The position numbers and the translations under genes are program-made. The notes under the pieces were generated by a model that ran no database searches, had not been told where the DNA came from, and worked only from the letters and a program-made list of their open reading frames with translations. From NCBI GenBank assembly GCA_017621055.1, contig JAGATX010000013.1:1-41073 (forward strand): a stretch of DNA of 41,073 bases, in the 5' to 3' direction. Below are positions 32,466 through 39,993 of the stretch, piece by piece; position 1 is the first letter of the stretch; each line of letters starts with the position of its first letter. This stretch comes from Muribaculaceae bacterium. Its GTDB lineage: Bacteria; Bacteroidota; Bacteroidia; Bacteroidales; Muribaculaceae.

Positions 32466-34667
32466 TCAATAGACGAGTTCGAGGTCGTCGAGCCAGAGGG
32501 TGGACTGCTCGCCGCCGCAGAAGTAATCGCCGAAAATCGAGGCGGAAGCCACGACAACGATGTAGGACGGGCGGACGTCAGTGCGACGGTAGTCGAGGGT
32601 GATGGTGTACTCCTGCAGGCCGCCGTCGGTGGCGCTGTTGAACTCTACCCTACCGTAGGCAACAATATTGTCGGCCTCCGGGTTGAAGAGCTTCTGCTCG
32701 CTGGCCTTGGTATTGACAACCACTGGCCACTGCGAGACTTCGCCGCTCTTGAGGGTGTAGGAGTCGAGAGCGTCGGTTGTGAGGGCCACGTAGACAATAC
32801 CCCGGTCGGTGTCGCCCTCGTTCAGGTAGCCGGCCTTGGCGCCGCTCTTGATTACGGTGCCGGGGGCATAGCGTGCCCAGAACTTCATTGCCGAGGGTCG
32901 CGAGGTGAAGGCGCGGCCCCAGCCGAGGACGCCGTCGGTGCCGTTGGTCTGCAGGTACTTGCCGGCGAAGATATTGCCGGCGGCAAACTTGCCGATGCTA
33001 CCTACGCCAACGAACTGGCTGACGAGTTTTGCCGAGTAGGTGCCGGAGTGCACGTAGTCGGTGGCCTTGTCGGTGATATTCTTGTTCATCGTGGCGGAAC
33101 CGTGGTTACCGCTGTCCCAGAACTGGGCGGAGGTGTTGGCGGCGGGTATTATTGCCTTCCCGTCCTTGCCCCATTCCTCGAATCCGGCGTTGGGGAGCTG
33201 GGTGGCGCTCTCGGTGGTGAAGGTCTCGGGAATAGAACCGGCTTCGCCGTCGGCGACAGCAACATACTCGTACTCGGTGCCGGCTTCAAGACCGGTGACG
33301 ATGGCGCTGTAGAGACTGCCGACTGTGAGGGCGCGCGAGGCAGGAGTACCTTCGGCATATGTCCACTCGGAGGTTCCTTTGGCGCGGTAGTTGAAGCCCA
33401 CGGTGCTCACACCTTCTTTCACCACACGGCCGGTGAGGGTGGCGCGGTTGGTGTAGATGGCGAGGTCTCCGGCAGGCAGCGGCAGCGGCTCGGCCTTGGC
33501 GGCGCTGACGTTGATTGTCAGTGTTTTGGTCGAGGTGCGGCCGTCGATGTCGGTGGCGGTGATGGTGAATGTATGAAGTCCGTTCTCCAGGGCGTCGGTG
33601 AATTCTCCCTCAAGGTTGAGCTGCAGCAGCTTGTTGGGCTCGAGAGCCACACCGTTTGCGTCGGTACTCAGCGAAGTGGCGTTGATGCCGGCGGCGGCGA
33701 GGGCGGTGCGGGCGGTTTCATCGCTCATGTTGAGGAAGTCCACCGAGGCTTCGCCGATGATGGGCGTGAGCTCGTCGGAGGAAAGGACGAGGTCCTTGAC
33801 CACGCTCGATGTCGAGATATAGAACGTCCGACGGCCGATGGTGCCCTGTTCTCCCGTCACTGTGCCGTCGGCGTCGAAGCCGTAACCGGTGATTGTGGGA
33901 GGTACAACGATTTCCACCTCGTCGGTGATCTCTACTGCCTGATCGTCGACTTCGATTCGGAAGTTCAGGCCGCCCTGCTCGGAGCCTTCGGGACGGGTGT
34001 ATCGCACCGTCAGCACGTAGCACGTTGCCGGCTGAGGGTCATCGATTTCGCCGGAGAGCTCCAGCGGAGCGCCGTTGAGCTGGGTGGCGCGGAAGGTGTA
34101 GCGCAGCTTGCGGTCGTACGACGGCAGCATGAAGTAGGCGCGGGCGTTCTCTGCGGTGGTCTCGTCGAAAGTGAGTTCGCCCTTGACGTGGCCCACTGTC
34201 ATGGTGCAGTTGCGCAGCACTTCCTTGACGGCGGGTTCATATACCACCGAAGCGGCGCTGTTGGCTATCTTCATGTTGAGCGTCACGGCGGTGTTGGTGC
34301 CGCGCACAACATCGAATTCCTGGGTGCCTTTGAAGCAGCGGTCGGTCCACGACGCCGAAACGGAGTCGCCGGCCCACCCCAGCAGTCTGTAGTGCCCCGA
34401 AAAGAGGGCTACGGGACCGACGGGTACATTTTCGGCGCCATGGTACTGGCGGATTACGCCTTCGCTGTTGGCGAGCCAGAGCGTGAGGCTTTCGCCGTAC
34501 TGTTGCTCGAGTTCAGCCGATGTGGAGCGCGATACCACGGCCATGTCGGTCGATACCTTGACGTTGAGGCTGACGGTGCCTTCGCCCTCGCCGATTATTG
34601 TTTCTTCGGCGCACGCTCCGGCGAGGAGCATGGCTGCGCCGGCAAAAAGAATGCTATACTTTTTCAT
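32466..34667 (-). CDS. DUF4493-like lipoprotein with C-terminal PCMD-like domain
   Basis: A 733-residue lipoprotein (lipobox LLAGAC, Cys19). The N-terminal third resembles DUF4493, a beta-rich domain of Bacteroidales surface lipoproteins that often begins with GTVSLNV and contains SGHYRLLGWAGDS. A central Ig- or cadherin-like domain (about 275-385) ends in LHTFTITATDIDGRTSTKTLTI, followed by a fibronectin-III-like segment (SAIVTGLEAGTEYEYVAVA). From QLPNAGFEEWGK (about 480) to the end the sequence resembles the PCMD domain, a jelly-roll-like fold seen in BT_2081 and proposed to act in carbohydrate metabolism. No catalytic residues can be assigned. It is the last gene of a three-gene operon of related proteins. 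Confidence 0.75.
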   Translation of the reverse strand: MKKYSILFAGAAMLLAGACAEETIIGEGEGTVSLNVKVSTDMAVVSRSTSAELEQQYGESLTLWLANSEGVIRQYHGAENVPVGPVALFSGHYRLLGWAGDSVSASWTDRCFKGTQEFDVVRGTNTAVTLNMKIANSAASVVYEPAVKEVLRNCTMTVGHVKGELTFDETTAENARAYFMLPSYDRKLRYTFRATQLNGAPLELSGEIDDPQPATCYVLTVRYTRPEGSEQGGLNFRIEVDDQAVEITDEVEIVVPPTITGYGFDADGTVTGEQGTIGRRTFYISTSSVVKDLVLSSDELTPIIGEASVDFLNMSDETARTALAAAGINATSLSTDANGVALEPNKLLQLNLEGEFTDALENGLHTFTITATDIDGRTSTKTLTINVSAAKAEPLPLPAGDLAIYTNRATLTGRVVKEGVSTVGFNYRAKGTSEWTYAEGTPASRALTVGSLYSAIVTGLEAGTEYEYVAVADGEAGSIPETFTTESATQLPNAGFEEWGKDGKAIIPAANTSAQFWDSGNHGSATMNKNITDKATDYVHSGTYSAKLVSQFVGVGSIGKFAAGNIFAGKYLQTNGTDGVLGWGRAFTSRPSAMKFWARYAPGTVIKSGAKAGYLNEGDTDRGIVYVALTTDALDSYTLKSGEVSQWPVVVNTKASEQKLFNPEADNIVAYGRVEFNSATDGGLQEYTITLDYRRTDVRPSYIVVVASASIFGDYFCGGEQSTLWLDDLELVY

Positions 34668-34676
34668 GACCGGCTA

Positions 34677-35960
34677 TCAGTTTTTAACGAGGGTTAATAT
34701 GAGAGTTGATACACCGCCTTCTGCATCCGTTACCGTGATGTGGAACTTATGCACACCGCTCTCGAGGATGAGAGGCATAAAGCCGGTGATGTCGAAGGTG
34801 CTGTCGGTCTTGCCCTTGACGGCATCGCCCACCTGGAAGCCCAGACCTTCGAGGCCTTCGGCGAAGCTGCCGGGGTTGGCAAGGTCGAAGTCGGTATCGA
34901 GTCCTACGCCTTGAAGCATCTCGGGGGTGAGGAAGGCCGATTCGATGTGTACCTCGAGTTTGGCAAAGCCTTTTTCGCAGTGGATGTTCACCACAGCGGG
35001 CTTCTGGCCGTCCTCGCTGCCGAAGTTATCGACATTGTTCTGGCCTTCAAGGTCGAGGAATTCGCTGGTGAAGGTAGCGGCATCCCCGCCGGGTGTCGGG
35101 GGTGTGGGAGGATTGGGATCGTCGCCTCCACCATTGTCCCACGGATCTTTGGGTTGTTCGGGGTCTTCGCCGGTGTTGACATTGCCGTTCACGTCGATGA
35201 CGTCGAGGTCGCTGTCGATAGTTATGCCGCCGGGATTGACGGTACCCGTCTGTTCGGGAGGCTGGGGGCCGGGGATGGTCTTGAACACTATCATGCGGCG
35301 CTGACCGGCCTCAAGGTCGGTATAAGCCTTGCGGAAGTTAACGTTCTGGCCGGCGATGGTGCCCGTGAGGGTTACGACCATGGTGGTGCTTCCTTCGATG
35401 GCCTTGAAGTAGCCCACGCGCGTTTCGTCGCGGCTGTAGTCGAGGCGTCCCATGTCGTTGGCGATGACGGAGACGTTTACGTCGTCGCCCAGGAGGGCAC
35501 GAAGCTCGTCGGTGTAGCTCACGGCCACGCCTATGCTCTTGAAGACACAGATCTGCGGATCGAGCCGCGTTATGCTGTTCTTCTTGATCTCAAAGGTGGT
35601 GGAGGTGGTGTAATAGGGATTTTCCCACTCGGCGTCCTTCACCTTGTGGCTTTCTATGGTGAGACCGTAGCTACCCGTCTTCAGGGTTACCACTTCGGGC
35701 ATGCTGCCGTAGGTATACACTGTGGGCTCGGTGCCGTCAGCGGGGGTGATGGTGACTATGAAATTGCTCTTGTCGATTTCGACAATGGCACGCGAGGCGT
35801 CGCTGACAACGGGTTTCTGCTGCTTGTCGACCTCTACGGTGAGGCCTTCGAGCGAGAGGGTACCCTCGTCGACGGTAGGCGGCGTCCACTGCTCCGAGCA
35901 GGCGGCGCCGGCGAACATTAGCCCGAGGCCTGCCGCAATGGTGGTTATCTTGTTTTTCAT
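34677..35960 (-). CDS. DUF4493-like lipoprotein without PCMD domain
   Basis: A 427-residue lipoprotein (lipobox GAAC, Cys21). Residues about 33-235 are DUF4493-like (GTLSLEGLTVEVD start; LKTGSYGLTIESHK; RRMIVFKTIPG end). A Pro/Gly/Asp-rich linker follows (about 240-295, including NPPTPPTPGG), then a domain like the central domain of its neighbours (about 298-427) with LEVHIESAFLTPEMLQ, VGLDTDFDLANPGSF, and the ending VHKFHITVTDAEGGVSTLIL. It stops there, so it is a shorter paralogue. It starts 18 bases after the 811-residue gene and is followed by the 733-residue gene after 9 bases. Confidence 0.75.
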   Translation of the reverse strand: MKNKITTIAAGLGLMFAGAACSEQWTPPTVDEGTLSLEGLTVEVDKQQKPVVSDASRAIVEIDKSNFIVTITPADGTEPTVYTYGSMPEVVTLKTGSYGLTIESHKVKDAEWENPYYTTSTTFEIKKNSITRLDPQICVFKSIGVAVSYTDELRALLGDDVNVSVIANDMGRLDYSRDETRVGYFKAIEGSTTMVVTLTGTIAGQNVNFRKAYTDLEAGQRRMIVFKTIPGPQPPEQTGTVNPGGITIDSDLDVIDVNGNVNTGEDPEQPKDPWDNGGGDDPNPPTPPTPGGDAATFTSEFLDLEGQNNVDNFGSEDGQKPAVVNIHCEKGFAKLEVHIESAFLTPEMLQGVGLDTDFDLANPGSFAEGLEGLGFQVGDAVKGKTDSTFDITGFMPLILESGVHKFHITVTDAEGGVSTLILTLVKN

Positions 35961-35978
35961 TTTATGTCAGGCTGGGGT

Positions 35979-38414
35979 TTAATAATTGAGAACTACTTCA
36001 TCGATGGTGAGCTGGGCGCCCATATAGGGACCGCCTACCATAAATTTCGGCGCGGTGAAGTTGTCGTTGCTCTTGGTGAGATAGTCGCGGTTGTTGGTGG
36101 AGATGAACTTCACATAGAGCTTGGCGCCCTTTGCGGCTCCGGCGACGTAGGTCATCGGGATGGTGACGTCCGTGAATGCCGATGCCGGCTCGAGCACGCG
36201 GGTGCCCTGCACAAGGATATTGCCGGCGGCATCCTTGAGCCAGTATTCGCACTGGCCGCGGTCGGCAGGGTTCTTGGGAGCATACTTGTACTTGAACGTC
36301 AGAGCCGAGGGGCGCGAGGTAAACTCTATGCCGAGGGGCTCGAGGTCGTCGGTGGTGAGGGGACCTTCGCGATCGGTATATCCTGCGGGACGCGCGCTGC
36401 GCGTGGCGCCAAGATGAAGAAGACCGGGATCGCCATATTTCATTTTTGCCGTTCCTTCCACTGTGCCCACTGCAGTGTTTCCGTTACCCCAGCCGACAGT
36501 CCGGATGAGCACACCCCGTCCCGAAGCGCCGTCGGTTTCGATAGTGCCGGAGATTTTGACATATCCGAAGTTACCGCCCTCGCTGGTGGTCATGTGGTTA
36601 TTGGTACCCCATCCGGGGAGGCTCATTCTGTCCCATGCCGAGCCGCCGTCCTCTCTGGTCCATGCCTGCTCGAAGTCGCCGTTGGGAATCTGTGCGGCGG
36701 TCTCGGTGGTGAAGGTCACGGGAGTGTCCTGAAACGATGACTTGAGATAATATGTCGTGCCGGGAGTGAGGCCGGTGATGGTGCCTTTTCCCCCGTCGAG
36801 GTCTACAGCGCCGGAGGTGAAGTGTGTGCCGTCGGTAGATATCTGATATGCGGCGCGTGCCAGCGCGGGGGTGTCGCCGCCGCCGATGGCGGCGATGGTC
36901 ACGCCGGCGCGGGTGGCGAAGACGTCGTTGGCGTCGGCCTTATATTCAAATTCCTGAACGCGCACGTTCACTGTCTCGGAGGTAGCCGTCGAGGCTGCCA
37001 GCGTGCAGATGGCGCGCAGACTCATGGATTCCATGGTGGTGGGCAGGTTGTTGACCGTCACGACGTAGTCACTGACGGAGCGTGCCACGCCCTCGCCGAA
37101 GGTAACGTCGGTGGCGTCGATCCAGTTACCCAGGGTGTTACGGTACTGTATCTTCACTCGGTTAGCCACATCCACGCCGTTGTATGCCAGGCTGAGCACA
37201 AGCGGCGAGCCGGGAGCGTAGGCGCCGGTGGTGCTGAGCGCCAGCGTCAGCGGCTCCAGGTTCATTGCCAACACGGCGGCTTCGGTGCTGCGTCCGTAGG
37301 TGTCGGTGAGGGTCAGCGTGAAAGTGCTGCTGTTGTCGGTGGTCATGCTTCCCAGATGAGCGGGCACGCCCGTGAAGTCCACGATGGCGAGCTTGTCGGG
37401 GTTGTTCCACAGGCCGAGCACCTCGAGACCCAGAGATGTCAGCGTGGCCTTTTGCTCGGGGGTGGCCTTGAGTAGGTCGACTTCCTCGGGCCAGCCCTGG
37501 CCGATCAGCGACAGGCTATGGGTGCGGAGCATCACTTCGCCGAGACCGGCCTGGGCAATGAGATTGAAGCTGTATTTGCCGTCGAGGGGCATGCCTTCCA
37601 CAACGTCGAATGCCGTGCCGGAGGTAAAGCCCTCGGTCTCCACAAGGGGTTCGGGAGCGTCGAGAACATAATCGTCGATGTTGATGGGTACTTCAACATC
37701 TTCCATATCGTCGCTCCAGCTAACTACCAGGGTAGCGCCGCCCACCTCGCCGTTGTTGACGTCGACGGTGACTTTATATACTTTCTTGGCCGATGCCGTG
37801 AACTCGGCTACCTTGAAGTTCTCGCCCTTCTTGCCGTTGGGCTTGGTGAAATCCACGGTCACCGTGGCAGTGCCGGGAGTGATGAATACAGGGCGCGTCT
37901 CGCTCTGCACATAGCTGATGCCGTTCACTTTTGCGCTCCAGTCGGTCATATACTGGCGGAAAGCGTCGGTGTATTCAACCAGCACCAGGGCCTGCGACAG
38001 CGATGCCGTCAGAGCTACTTCGGTGCTGACATTGTCGCGGACCTGCAGCTCGGTGCTGCCATAGAAATAAGGGCATTCAAAGCCCTGGGCACCGGCGGTG
38101 CCGTACCAGGCCTCCAGCGTGTAGGCGCCCACTTTGAAAGCCTCGGTGGCGTCGAAATCGCTCAGAGTGGCCCACTCGCGGCTGAAAGAGCCGTCGGTGG
38201 CCGTCAGACGCAGAGAGAGATCGGCAGCGGCGGGTGCATTCTCCAGTGTATACGTCGCGCGCGACTCTCTGGGGGTGGTCACCGTCCTGTCGAGATCTAC
38301 CAGCGGGACCACATGGCCGGTGGAACCTTCCACGGCGGTGTCTTCGGAGCAACTCCAGAGCATTCCGCCAAGAAGAACGGCAAGTGTTCCCTTAAGGATA
38401 GTTTTGTTCGTCAT
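35979..38414 (-). CDS. DUF4493-like lipoprotein with C-terminal PCMD-like domain (first gene of operon)
   Basis: An 811-residue lipoprotein (lipobox MLWSC, Cys22). The N-terminal third is DUF4493-like (FKVGAYTLEAWYGTAGAQGFE; VYKVTVDVNNGEVGGATLVVSW). A central Ig-like domain (about 275-385) has SLSLIGQGWPEEVDLL and STFTLTLTDTYGRS. Further beta-domains with a fibronectin-III-like strand (GTITGLTPGTTYYLKSSF) lead to a PCMD-like domain from IPNGDFEQAW (about 585) to the end, with PGWGTNNHM, GIEFTSRPSALTFKYKYAP and LTIDEVVLNY. It is probably displayed on the outer membrane; ligand unknown. No SusC/SusD genes, glycosidases or fimbrial genes adjoin it. A perfect -7 box lies upstream. Confidence 0.75.
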   Translation of the reverse strand: MTNKTILKGTLAVLLGGMLWSCSEDTAVEGSTGHVVPLVDLDRTVTTPRESRATYTLENAPAAADLSLRLTATDGSFSREWATLSDFDATEAFKVGAYTLEAWYGTAGAQGFECPYFYGSTELQVRDNVSTEVALTASLSQALVLVEYTDAFRQYMTDWSAKVNGISYVQSETRPVFITPGTATVTVDFTKPNGKKGENFKVAEFTASAKKVYKVTVDVNNGEVGGATLVVSWSDDMEDVEVPINIDDYVLDAPEPLVETEGFTSGTAFDVVEGMPLDGKYSFNLIAQAGLGEVMLRTHSLSLIGQGWPEEVDLLKATPEQKATLTSLGLEVLGLWNNPDKLAIVDFTGVPAHLGSMTTDNSSTFTLTLTDTYGRSTEAAVLAMNLEPLTLALSTTGAYAPGSPLVLSLAYNGVDVANRVKIQYRNTLGNWIDATDVTFGEGVARSVSDYVVTVNNLPTTMESMSLRAICTLAASTATSETVNVRVQEFEYKADANDVFATRAGVTIAAIGGGDTPALARAAYQISTDGTHFTSGAVDLDGGKGTITGLTPGTTYYLKSSFQDTPVTFTTETAAQIPNGDFEQAWTREDGGSAWDRMSLPGWGTNNHMTTSEGGNFGYVKISGTIETDGASGRGVLIRTVGWGNGNTAVGTVEGTAKMKYGDPGLLHLGATRSARPAGYTDREGPLTTDDLEPLGIEFTSRPSALTFKYKYAPKNPADRGQCEYWLKDAAGNILVQGTRVLEPASAFTDVTIPMTYVAGAAKGAKLYVKFISTNNRDYLTKSNDNFTAPKFMVGGPYMGAQLTIDEVVLNY

Positions 38415-38534
38415 TCTGTGATGTGATTAGTTTATGATTGTTTAATTGTTTTCGTTGTAAAGGTAAGTGAGCGCCCGTGTGTATGCTTTTTCGGAAACGG
38501 CCGGCAAGCACTCTTTTTTCGATATAATACGCTG

Positions 38535-38542
38535 CAAATTTA
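38535..38542 (-). promoter_or_regulatory. -7 box of the DUF4493/PCMD operon
   Basis: The minus strand reads TAAATTTG followed by C, an exact TAnnTTTG match, about 120 bases before the ATG at 38414. A TTTG lies only 12 bases upstream of it, too close for the usual -33 element, so the promoter may be weak or activator-dependent. Confidence 0.5.
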
Positions 38543-38628
38543 AACATTTTTCGCCAAAGAACACCTAACATAAGCTAAAAAAACCTTAAGAGCCGGTCCA
38601 TGTGCGAGAAACGTAACAAAAATGCAAC

Positions 38629-38656
38629 AAAAAAAATACGCCGCAGGACTGCGGCG
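38629..38656 (-). terminator. Second (distal) terminator of the rpsF-rpsR-rplI transcript
   Basis: On the minus strand CGCCGCA pairs with TGCGGCG (38656-38650 with 38645-38639) around a 4-base loop, followed by TA and eight T residues (38636-38629). It lies about 40 bases beyond the first terminator. Confidence 0.7.
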
Positions 38657-38692
38657 GAAAAATCCGGACGCCCCTTCATGACGCCACTGTGC

Positions 38693-38732
38693 AAAAAAGC
38701 AGGGCAGCGTCGCCACCACGGCGCCGCTGCCC
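38693..38732 (-). terminator. First terminator of the rpsF-rpsR-rplI transcript
   Basis: On the minus strand GGGCAGCG pairs with CGCTGCCC (38732-38725 with 38709-38702), followed by TGC and six T residues (38698-38693). It begins about 28 bases after the rplI stop. Confidence 0.8.
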
Positions 38733-38760
38733 TTCGGGATATTTGGGGATGTTGATGGTC

Positions 38761-39204
38761 TTATTCAGCGACAACCTCGAAAGGTATGTCGACGCTGACT
38801 TCCTTGTGGAGTTTGATGGTTGCCACGTACTCGCCGACTTCCTTGACGGGATTTTTGATGTCGATGAGCTTGCGGTCGATGTTGTGGCCGAGTTTCTCCA
38901 GGGCGTCGGCAATCTGGATAGCGTTCACGCTGCCGAAGATAGTGCCGGTCTCGCTGGTCTTGGCGCCGATGGTGAGGCGCAGGTCCTTGATGGCTTCGGC
39001 GAGTGCCTCGGCGTCGGCTTTGATTTTGGCGAGCTTGTGGGCGCGCTGGCGCTGGTTCTCGGCGAGTACTTTAAGTGCCGATTCGCTGGCGATCACTGCT
39101 TTGCCGGTGGGTATGAGGTAGTTGCGGCCATAGCCGGACTTTACTTCTACGACGTCGTCCTTGTAACCGAGGCCCGACACGTCTTCTTTAAGGATAAGTT
39201 TCAT
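38761..39204 (-). CDS. rplI: 50S ribosomal protein bL9
   Basis: A 147-residue ribosomal protein of normal length. The N-terminal rRNA-binding domain has [19 protein letters not shown] and [16 protein letters not shown], the family signature. A long connecting helix rich in Ala, Lys and Glu (about 42-75) leads to the C-terminal domain ([15 protein letters not shown]). It is the third gene of the rpsF-rpsR-rplI operon, 19 bases after rpsR, and is followed by two intrinsic terminators. Confidence 0.97.
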   Translation of the reverse strand: MKLILKEDVSGLGYKDDVVEVKSGYGRNYLIPTGKAVIASESALKVLAENQRQRAHKLAKIKADAEALAEAIKDLRLTIGAKTSETGTIFGSVNAIQIADALEKLGHNIDRKLIDIKNPVKEVGEYVATIKLHKEVSVDIPFEVVAE

Positions 39205-39223
39205 GTTATGCTGGGCTTAGGGG

Positions 39224-39493
39224 TTATTTCATAAGGTCGGTGACATAGGGCAGAAGAGCCAGGTGGCGGGCACGCTTTACGGCCTGGGCCACACGACGCT
39301 GGAATTTCAGCGAGGTGCCGGTGATGCGGCGGGGAAGGATTTTGCCCTGCTCGTTGAGGAACTTCTTGAGGAACTCGGGGTCCTTGTAGTCCACGAAGTT
39401 GATGCCGAAACGTTTGAAACGGCAGTATTTTTTCTTTTTCACGTCTACGCTCATGGGAGTGAGGTAGCGGATTTCGGAGTTGTTCTGTGCCAT
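39224..39493 (-). CDS. rpsR: 30S ribosomal protein bS18
   Basis: An 89-residue small-subunit protein that pairs with bS6 on the platform. Family motifs are [44 protein letters not shown] and HLALLPYV. In studied Bacteroidetes ribosomes bS18, together with bS6 and bS21, helps hold the anti-Shine-Dalgarno end of 16S rRNA away from mRNA, which fits the absence of Shine-Dalgarno sequences before genes in this window. It lies 3 bases after rpsF. Confidence 0.97.
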   Translation of the reverse strand: MAQNNSEIRYLTPMSVDVKKKKYCRFKRFGINFVDYKDPEFLKKFLNEQGKILPRRITGTSLKFQRRVAQAVKRARHLALLPYVTDLMK

Positions 39494-39496
39494 TGT

Positions 39497-39880
39497 TTAG
39501 TCCTCCTTGTTTTCAACGGGTTGAACTTCGGGTGCGGCGGGAGCGGCAGCGGCGGCGGCGCGGCGGGCGCGGCGCTTGGCGGCGTATTCGGCGGCATACT
39601 TGTCCTGACGGAAAGTGAGCCAGCGGATGATGCGCTCATCGCGGCGATAGGCGGTTTCGAGTTTGCGGATAACCTTGGGGTCGGCCTCGAACTCGATGAA
39701 ATTGTAGAAGCCCGTGGACTTCTTGTCGATGGGGTAAGCGAGCTTGCGCAGGCCCCATTCTTCGGTGTTTACCACGTTGGCGCCGTTGTCGGCGAGAACT
39801 TTGGCCACCTTTTCTACCGCTTCCTTCATCTGGGCATCAGACAAAACGGGAGTTAAAATGAAAACGGTTTCGTACTGCAT
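39497..39880 (-). CDS. rpsF: 30S ribosomal protein bS6
   Basis: A 127-residue small-subunit protein. The N-terminal ferredoxin-like fold shows [18 protein letters not shown], then [26 protein letters not shown] and [16 protein letters not shown]-terminal tail (about 100-127) is Ala/Pro-rich and then acidic (ending VENKED), typical of the variable end of bS6. It is the first gene of the operon and has a full-consensus promoter. No ssb or priB gene lies between it and rpsR, as occurs in some other bacteria. Confidence 0.97.
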   Translation of the reverse strand: MQYETVFILTPVLSDAQMKEAVEKVAKVLADNGANVVNTEEWGLRKLAYPIDKKSTGFYNFIEFEADPKVIRKLETAYRRDERIIRWLTFRQDKYAAEYAAKRRARRAAAAAAPAAPEVQPVENKED

Positions 39881-39945
39881 CGTAATTGATGGGGTTAATG
39901 TATTGGTGGATAATAGTATGGATATCGTCGGGCGATTTCCGGCTG

Positions 39946-39976
39946 CAAAGTTACGGTTTTTTTGTCAATCCGCAAA
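39946..39976 (-). promoter_or_regulatory. rpsF operon promoter (Bacteroidetes type)
   Basis: On the minus strand TTTG (39976-39973), exactly 19 bases, then TAACTTTG (39953-39946) matches the TTTG-N19-21-TAnnTTTG consensus. Transcription would start near 39939, about 60 bases before the rpsF ATG. The -33 element begins only 17 bases after the ettA stop. Confidence 0.8.
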
Positions 39977-39993
39977 ATTTTTCTGCCGCGGCG

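Larger units (their letters stand above)
38415..38760. other. Intergenic region with promoter and two terminators, no gene seen
   Basis: This 346-base gap lies between the leftward lipoprotein operon and the leftward rpsF-rpsR-rplI operon. It holds a -7 box (38535-38542), a leader of about 120 bases that is AT-rich near the start codon, and two intrinsic terminators (38629-38656 and 38693-38732) that end the ribosomal protein transcript. No open frame with convincing features is seen. Confidence 0.6.

Noticed and set aside
32256-34697. Plus-strand open frame of 813 codons opposite the 733-residue lipoprotein
   Set aside because: It crosses the terminator and the start of the DPP IV-like gene and lacks signal or domain features; the minus-strand lipoprotein is the real gene.
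39881-39945. A bS6:bS18-binding autoregulatory hairpin in the rpsF leader
   Set aside because: The short leader contains CCG triplets but I could not build a convincing stem with the required bulge.
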